NCBI RefSeq assembly: GCF_000427665.1
Contig: NZ_KE386572.1
Location: 2,442,196 to 2,506,195 of the forward strand
DNA length: 64,000 bases
Source of the DNA: Geminicoccus roseus DSM 18922
GTDB taxonomy: Bacteria; Pseudomonadota; Alphaproteobacteria; Geminicoccales; Geminicoccaceae
Direction: 5' to 3'
The translations under genes were made by a program, and so were the position numbers. The notes under the pieces are model-generated. The model ran no database searches and was not told the DNA's origin. It saw only the letters and a list, made by a program, of their open reading frames with translations. How positions within the stretch are numbered: position 1 is the first letter of the stretch; every line of letters starts with the position of its first letter. Shown here piece by piece: positions 61,778-64,000 of this stretch.

Positions 61778-62593
61778 TTACGACGAAGCGTATGCGGGTG
61801 TGCCGGAAACCGTGCCAGTGTTGGCCTCGGCAGCGGCGCTGCGCGGGATTTCGATCCGGTGCAGCATTCCCGCCAGTCCATCGTAGCAGGTGAGGGGGGC
61901 CGGGATCGCGGGATCCTCCAGTTCCAGGAGGAGCTTGACGATCTCGGTGGCGGCAAGGCCGGCCATGGTGGCCGCGACCGGCCCCAGCACCCCGGACAGC
62001 GTGCAGCTGGGCAGGGAGCCGGGCTGCGGATCGTCCGGATAGATGCAGCGATAGCTCGGGTGCGGCGACCCCAGATAGGGCCGGAGCGCGATGAACTGGC
62101 CATCGAAGCCCTGGACCGACGCCGACACCAGCGGGATTCCGGCCCGGGCGCACTCGTCGGCCACCAGGACCCGGGTCTCGAACTGGTCGGTCCCGTCCAG
62201 CACCATGTCCACGCCGGCCAGCGCCTCCCCGACATTGCCGGCATCGACCCGGTGCGGGAACGGCTCGACCCGCAGCCCGGGCGAGGCCGCCTGCAGGGCA
62301 TCGATCGCCGCCTCCACCTTGCCGCGCCCGACATCGTCCTGGCCGAACAGCACCTGGCGATGCAGGTTCGACAGCTCGACGCGGTCATGGTCGATCAGCC
62401 GGAGCGTCCCGATGCCGGCCGCCGCCAGGAACATGGCGGCAGGCGCGCCGATGCCGCCGACTCCGACCAGCGCCACCCTGGCGGACAGCAGGCGGTCCTG
62501 CCCGCTCCCGCCGATCTCGCGCAGCACGATCTGCCGCGAGAACCGCGCCAGCTCATCCTCGGTCCAGTCCCGCAACGCCGCTGCTCCCCGCAT
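61778..62593 (-). CDS. HesA/MoeB/ThiF-family adenylyltransferase
   Basis: E1-like enzyme that activates a ubiquitin-like sulfur carrier (MoaD or ThiS class). It is 271 residues. The ATP-binding motif is VGVGGIGAPAAMFLAAAGIG; the RQVLFGQDDVGRGKVEAA region and the catalytic-Cys segment PSCTLSGVLGPVAATMAGL follow. The zinc CxxC pairs usual in MoeB are broken: the first reads SYRC and the second has only one Cys. No rhodanese domain is fused. It lies on the opposite strand to the flagellar genes next to it and may be unrelated to them. Confidence 0.87.
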   Translation of the reverse strand: MRGAAALRDWTEDELARFSRQIVLREIGGSGQDRLLSARVALVGVGGIGAPAAMFLAAAGIGTLRLIDHDRVELSNLHRQVLFGQDDVGRGKVEAAIDALQAASPGLRVEPFPHRVDAGNVGEALAGVDMVLDGTDQFETRVLVADECARAGIPLVSASVQGFDGQFIALRPYLGSPHPSYRCIYPDDPQPGSLPSCTLSGVLGPVAATMAGLAATEIVKLLLELEDPAIPAPLTCYDGLAGMLHRIEIPRSAAAEANTGTVSGTPAYASS

Positions 62594-62764
62594 GGCTTTT
62601 CAGAAAATCGAGAATCGCACTCCCAAGATGGGGATCGGCGGCCGGGCTGCGACCCCCTTCCCGGTCCGCCGGACATGGCGAAACGAAATCTTAACCCTTT
62701 TCCGTCAAGGTGAGCCCCGGGCTCGATCCGAGGAGCCCTGGACGGATCTTGGGAGGGGCATGGC

Positions 62765-63100
62765 ATGGACGCTGCGGACTTGGCCAGGACGGAGGAGATC
62801 CCGCCGGATCCGGGCGTTCTCGCGATCGAGGAGATCACCGCCCGGATCGCCGTGCTGCGCGGGCTGGTCGAGGCCGACCCGGTTCGACTGAACGATCTGC
62901 TGGGCGCCGAGGGAACCGAGTTCAACCCGGAAGCCGGTTTCCCGCCGCCCTTGCCGGCAACCCTCGCCCTCATGGACGAACTGGAGACGCTGACCGCCCT
63001 TCTGGCCATGCGGCGCGACCTGCTCGCCTCGGAACTGCGCCACGACCGCCAGCGACGCCACGCCCTGCATGCCTACCAGCCCCGCCGGGCGGAAGCATGA
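62765..63100 (+). CDS. Unknown small protein upstream of fliO
   Basis: Not recognised. The 111-residue product is soluble, acidic at the N-terminus and basic at the C-terminus. It has a helical middle (LALMDELETLTALLAMRRDLL) and no signal peptide or membrane segment. It overlaps fliO by 4 bp (ATGA), so it is likely a flagellar protein; size and charge suit a chaperone or a FlgN/FliT-like role, but no motif proves this. Confidence 0.65.
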   Translation: MDAADLARTEEIPPDPGVLAIEEITARIAVLRGLVEADPVRLNDLLGAEGTEFNPEAGFPPPLPATLALMDELETLTALLAMRRDLLASELRHDRQRRHALHAYQPRRAEA

Positions 63101-63426
63101 TCGAGGCCGGGCTGGAGCCAGGACGGATCCTGCTGGCGATCCTGGCCGTGGCGGTCCTGCTGGGTCTGGTGCCCCTGGTGGTGCGCCGTTTCCGGCCCCG
63201 GGCCGTGCTGGGCCCGCAGGCGCCGCTGGAGGTGGTGGCGCAACGCGCGCTCGACCTGCGCCACCGCGTGCTGGTGATCCGCTATCGTGGCCGCGACCAT
63301 CTGCTGGTGCTGGGCGGCACGCTGCCGGTCGTCCTGGACGGCGGCGACCCGGCCAGTGCCCTGGCGCCGGGGCCCGACCGCAGAACCAGGGACGAACTGC
63401 TCCCCAGGCAAGGACAGCTCCCATGA
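63097..63426 (+). CDS. fliO: Flagellar biosynthesis protein FliO
   Basis: Accessory membrane protein for assembly of the FliP export pore. It is 109 residues with one membrane helix (ILLAILAVAVLLGLVPLVV) followed by a basic cytoplasmic domain (LEVVAQRALDLRHRVLVIRY) matching FliO. It is placed directly before fliP, the standard order, and overlaps it by 4 bp. Confidence 0.85.
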   Translation: MIEAGLEPGRILLAILAVAVLLGLVPLVVRRFRPRAVLGPQAPLEVVAQRALDLRHRVLVIRYRGRDHLLVLGGTLPVVLDGGDPASALAPGPDRRTRDELLPRQGQLP

Positions 63427-64000
63427 GGCCGGCGCGCATGACGCTGCTCGTCCTGGCGGTGGCCGGGATGCTGGCGCTTCCCCAGCCGGTCCAGGCCGAG
63501 GGCGGCATCTCCCTCGACCTTGGCGGTGGCTCCTACACCAGCCAGCTCGTCCAGATCGTGGCGCTGGTGACGGTGCTCAGCCTGGCGCCGGGCATCCTGG
63601 TGATGGTGACGTCGTTCACCCGGATCGTGATCGTGCTCTCGTTCCTGCGCAGCGCCTTGGGCCTGCAGCAGACGCCGCCGAACCCGGTCCTGATCGGCCT
63701 GGCCCTGTTCCTGACCGCGTTCGTGATGGGCCCGACCCTGCAGCGCGCCTACGAGGCGGGGATCGCGCCCTACATGGCCGAGCAGATGGACGAGGCGACC
63801 GCGTTCGAGCGGGCCAGCGGCCCGGTGCGCGAGTTCATGCTGGCCCATACCCGCGCCAAGGACCTCGACCTGTTCCTGGACCTGGCCGGGCTGCAGCCGG
63901 AAGCCGCCATGGACACGCCGCTGCGCACCCTGGTGCCTGCCTTCATGATCAGCGAGCTGCGGCGGGCGTTCGAGATCGGGTTCCTGATCTTCATCCCGTT
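63423..64000 (+). CDS. fliP: Flagellar export gate protein FliP, 3' end cut by the window
   Basis: Core pore subunit of the flagellar export gate. About 192 residues are visible. A signal peptide ends near PVQAEGG. The family motifs SFTRIVIVLSFLRSALGLQQ and PPNPVLIGLALFLT are followed by the periplasmic loop and the start of the next helix at TLVPAFMISELRRAFEIGFL. The window ends inside the gene. Confidence 0.95.
   Translation, partial: MRPARMTLLVLAVAGMLALPQPVQAEGGISLDLGGGSYTSQLVQIVALVTVLSLAPGILVMVTSFTRIVIVLSFLRSALGLQQTPPNPVLIGLALFLTAFVMGPTLQRAYEAGIAPYMAEQMDEATAFERASGPVREFMLAHTRAKDLDLFLDLAGLQPEAAMDTPLRTLVPAFMISELRRAFEIGFLIFIP

Noticed and set aside
62691-62696. CtrA box upstream of the fliO-fliP unit
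   Set aside because: Only a single TTAACC half site is present; no second TTAA lies at the required 7-bp spacing in either direction.
1-64000. tRNA, rRNA, riboswitch or mobile-element features
   Set aside because: I looked for tRNA T-loop sequences, transposase-like genes, long terminal inverted repeats and known riboswitch cores in the gaps and saw none that I could support.

Overview
The window is strongly GC-rich DNA that looks like an alphaproteobacterial chromosome. The main evidence is the flagellar gene order fliF-fliG-fliH-fliN-flbD-flhA, a DUF1153/SciP-type CtrA inhibitor, a single-cysteine DksA, a class I PHA synthase, and a run of transaminase-hom-glpX-recJ. A Rhodospirillales-like relative is plausible, but the sequence does not prove a genus. 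I see no rRNA, tRNA, insertion sequence, prophage or CRISPR array, and almost every base is coding or a short intergenic region.

Layout. 1-2.6 kb: the end of a polyamine-type ABC transporter operon (ATPase cut by the window edge, two permeases). 2.8-13.3 kb: a transglutaminase-like peptidase, PHA synthase, a lipoprotein, then aminotransferase, homoserine dehydrogenase, GlpX, RecJ and a TrkH-type K+ transporter. 13.3-20 kb: a reduced type II secretion-like module (gspF, gspE, gspD, prepilin peptidase) with a small secreted STN-like protein, followed by a CorA-type transporter. 21.1-28.3 kb: a C-P lyase cluster, phnF divergent from phnGHIJKLM plus a DUF1045 2H-phosphoesterase-like gene; no phnCDE, phnN or phnP is present here. 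28.4-33.8 kb: a leftward glycan-type operon (GT4 glycosyltransferase, asparagine synthetase-like amidotransferase, left-handed-beta-helix acyltransferase, UPF0104 membrane protein), interrupted by an array of 63-bp tandem repeats at about 30.2-30.6 kb.

34-43.3 kb: a class II HDAC-like deacetylase, a Tat-exported metallo-beta-lactamase-fold protein with a divergent TetR regulator, a second polyamine-type ABC transporter, a GSA-type aminotransferase and a 3-hydroxyisobutyrate dehydrogenase family enzyme. These may form an amine or acetyl-polyamine catabolic module. 43.4-45.8 kb: a predicted ADP-dependent sugar kinase divergent from a DeoR regulator, with a perfect 14-bp palindrome between them. 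45.9-47.3 kb: bifunctional ManC-type mannose-1-phosphate guanylyltransferase.

47.4-64 kb: flagellar locus. A tightly coupled leftward operon runs fliF-fliG-fliH-fliN-flbD-flhA-flhF-flhG-nudix, with a full CtrA-type box (TTAA-N7-TTAAC) just upstream of fliF. SciP sits beside it. fliK-flgD-flgE form a second leftward unit behind an almost ideal sigma-54 promoter, and FlbD is the matching sigma-54 activator. The sequence therefore shows a Caulobacter-like cascade: CtrA (opposed by SciP) drives the basal-body and regulator operon, then FlbD/sigma-54 drives the hook genes. dksA, a MoeB/ThiF-family gene and the start of a rightward unit (unknown small gene, fliO, fliP cut by the window edge) end the window.
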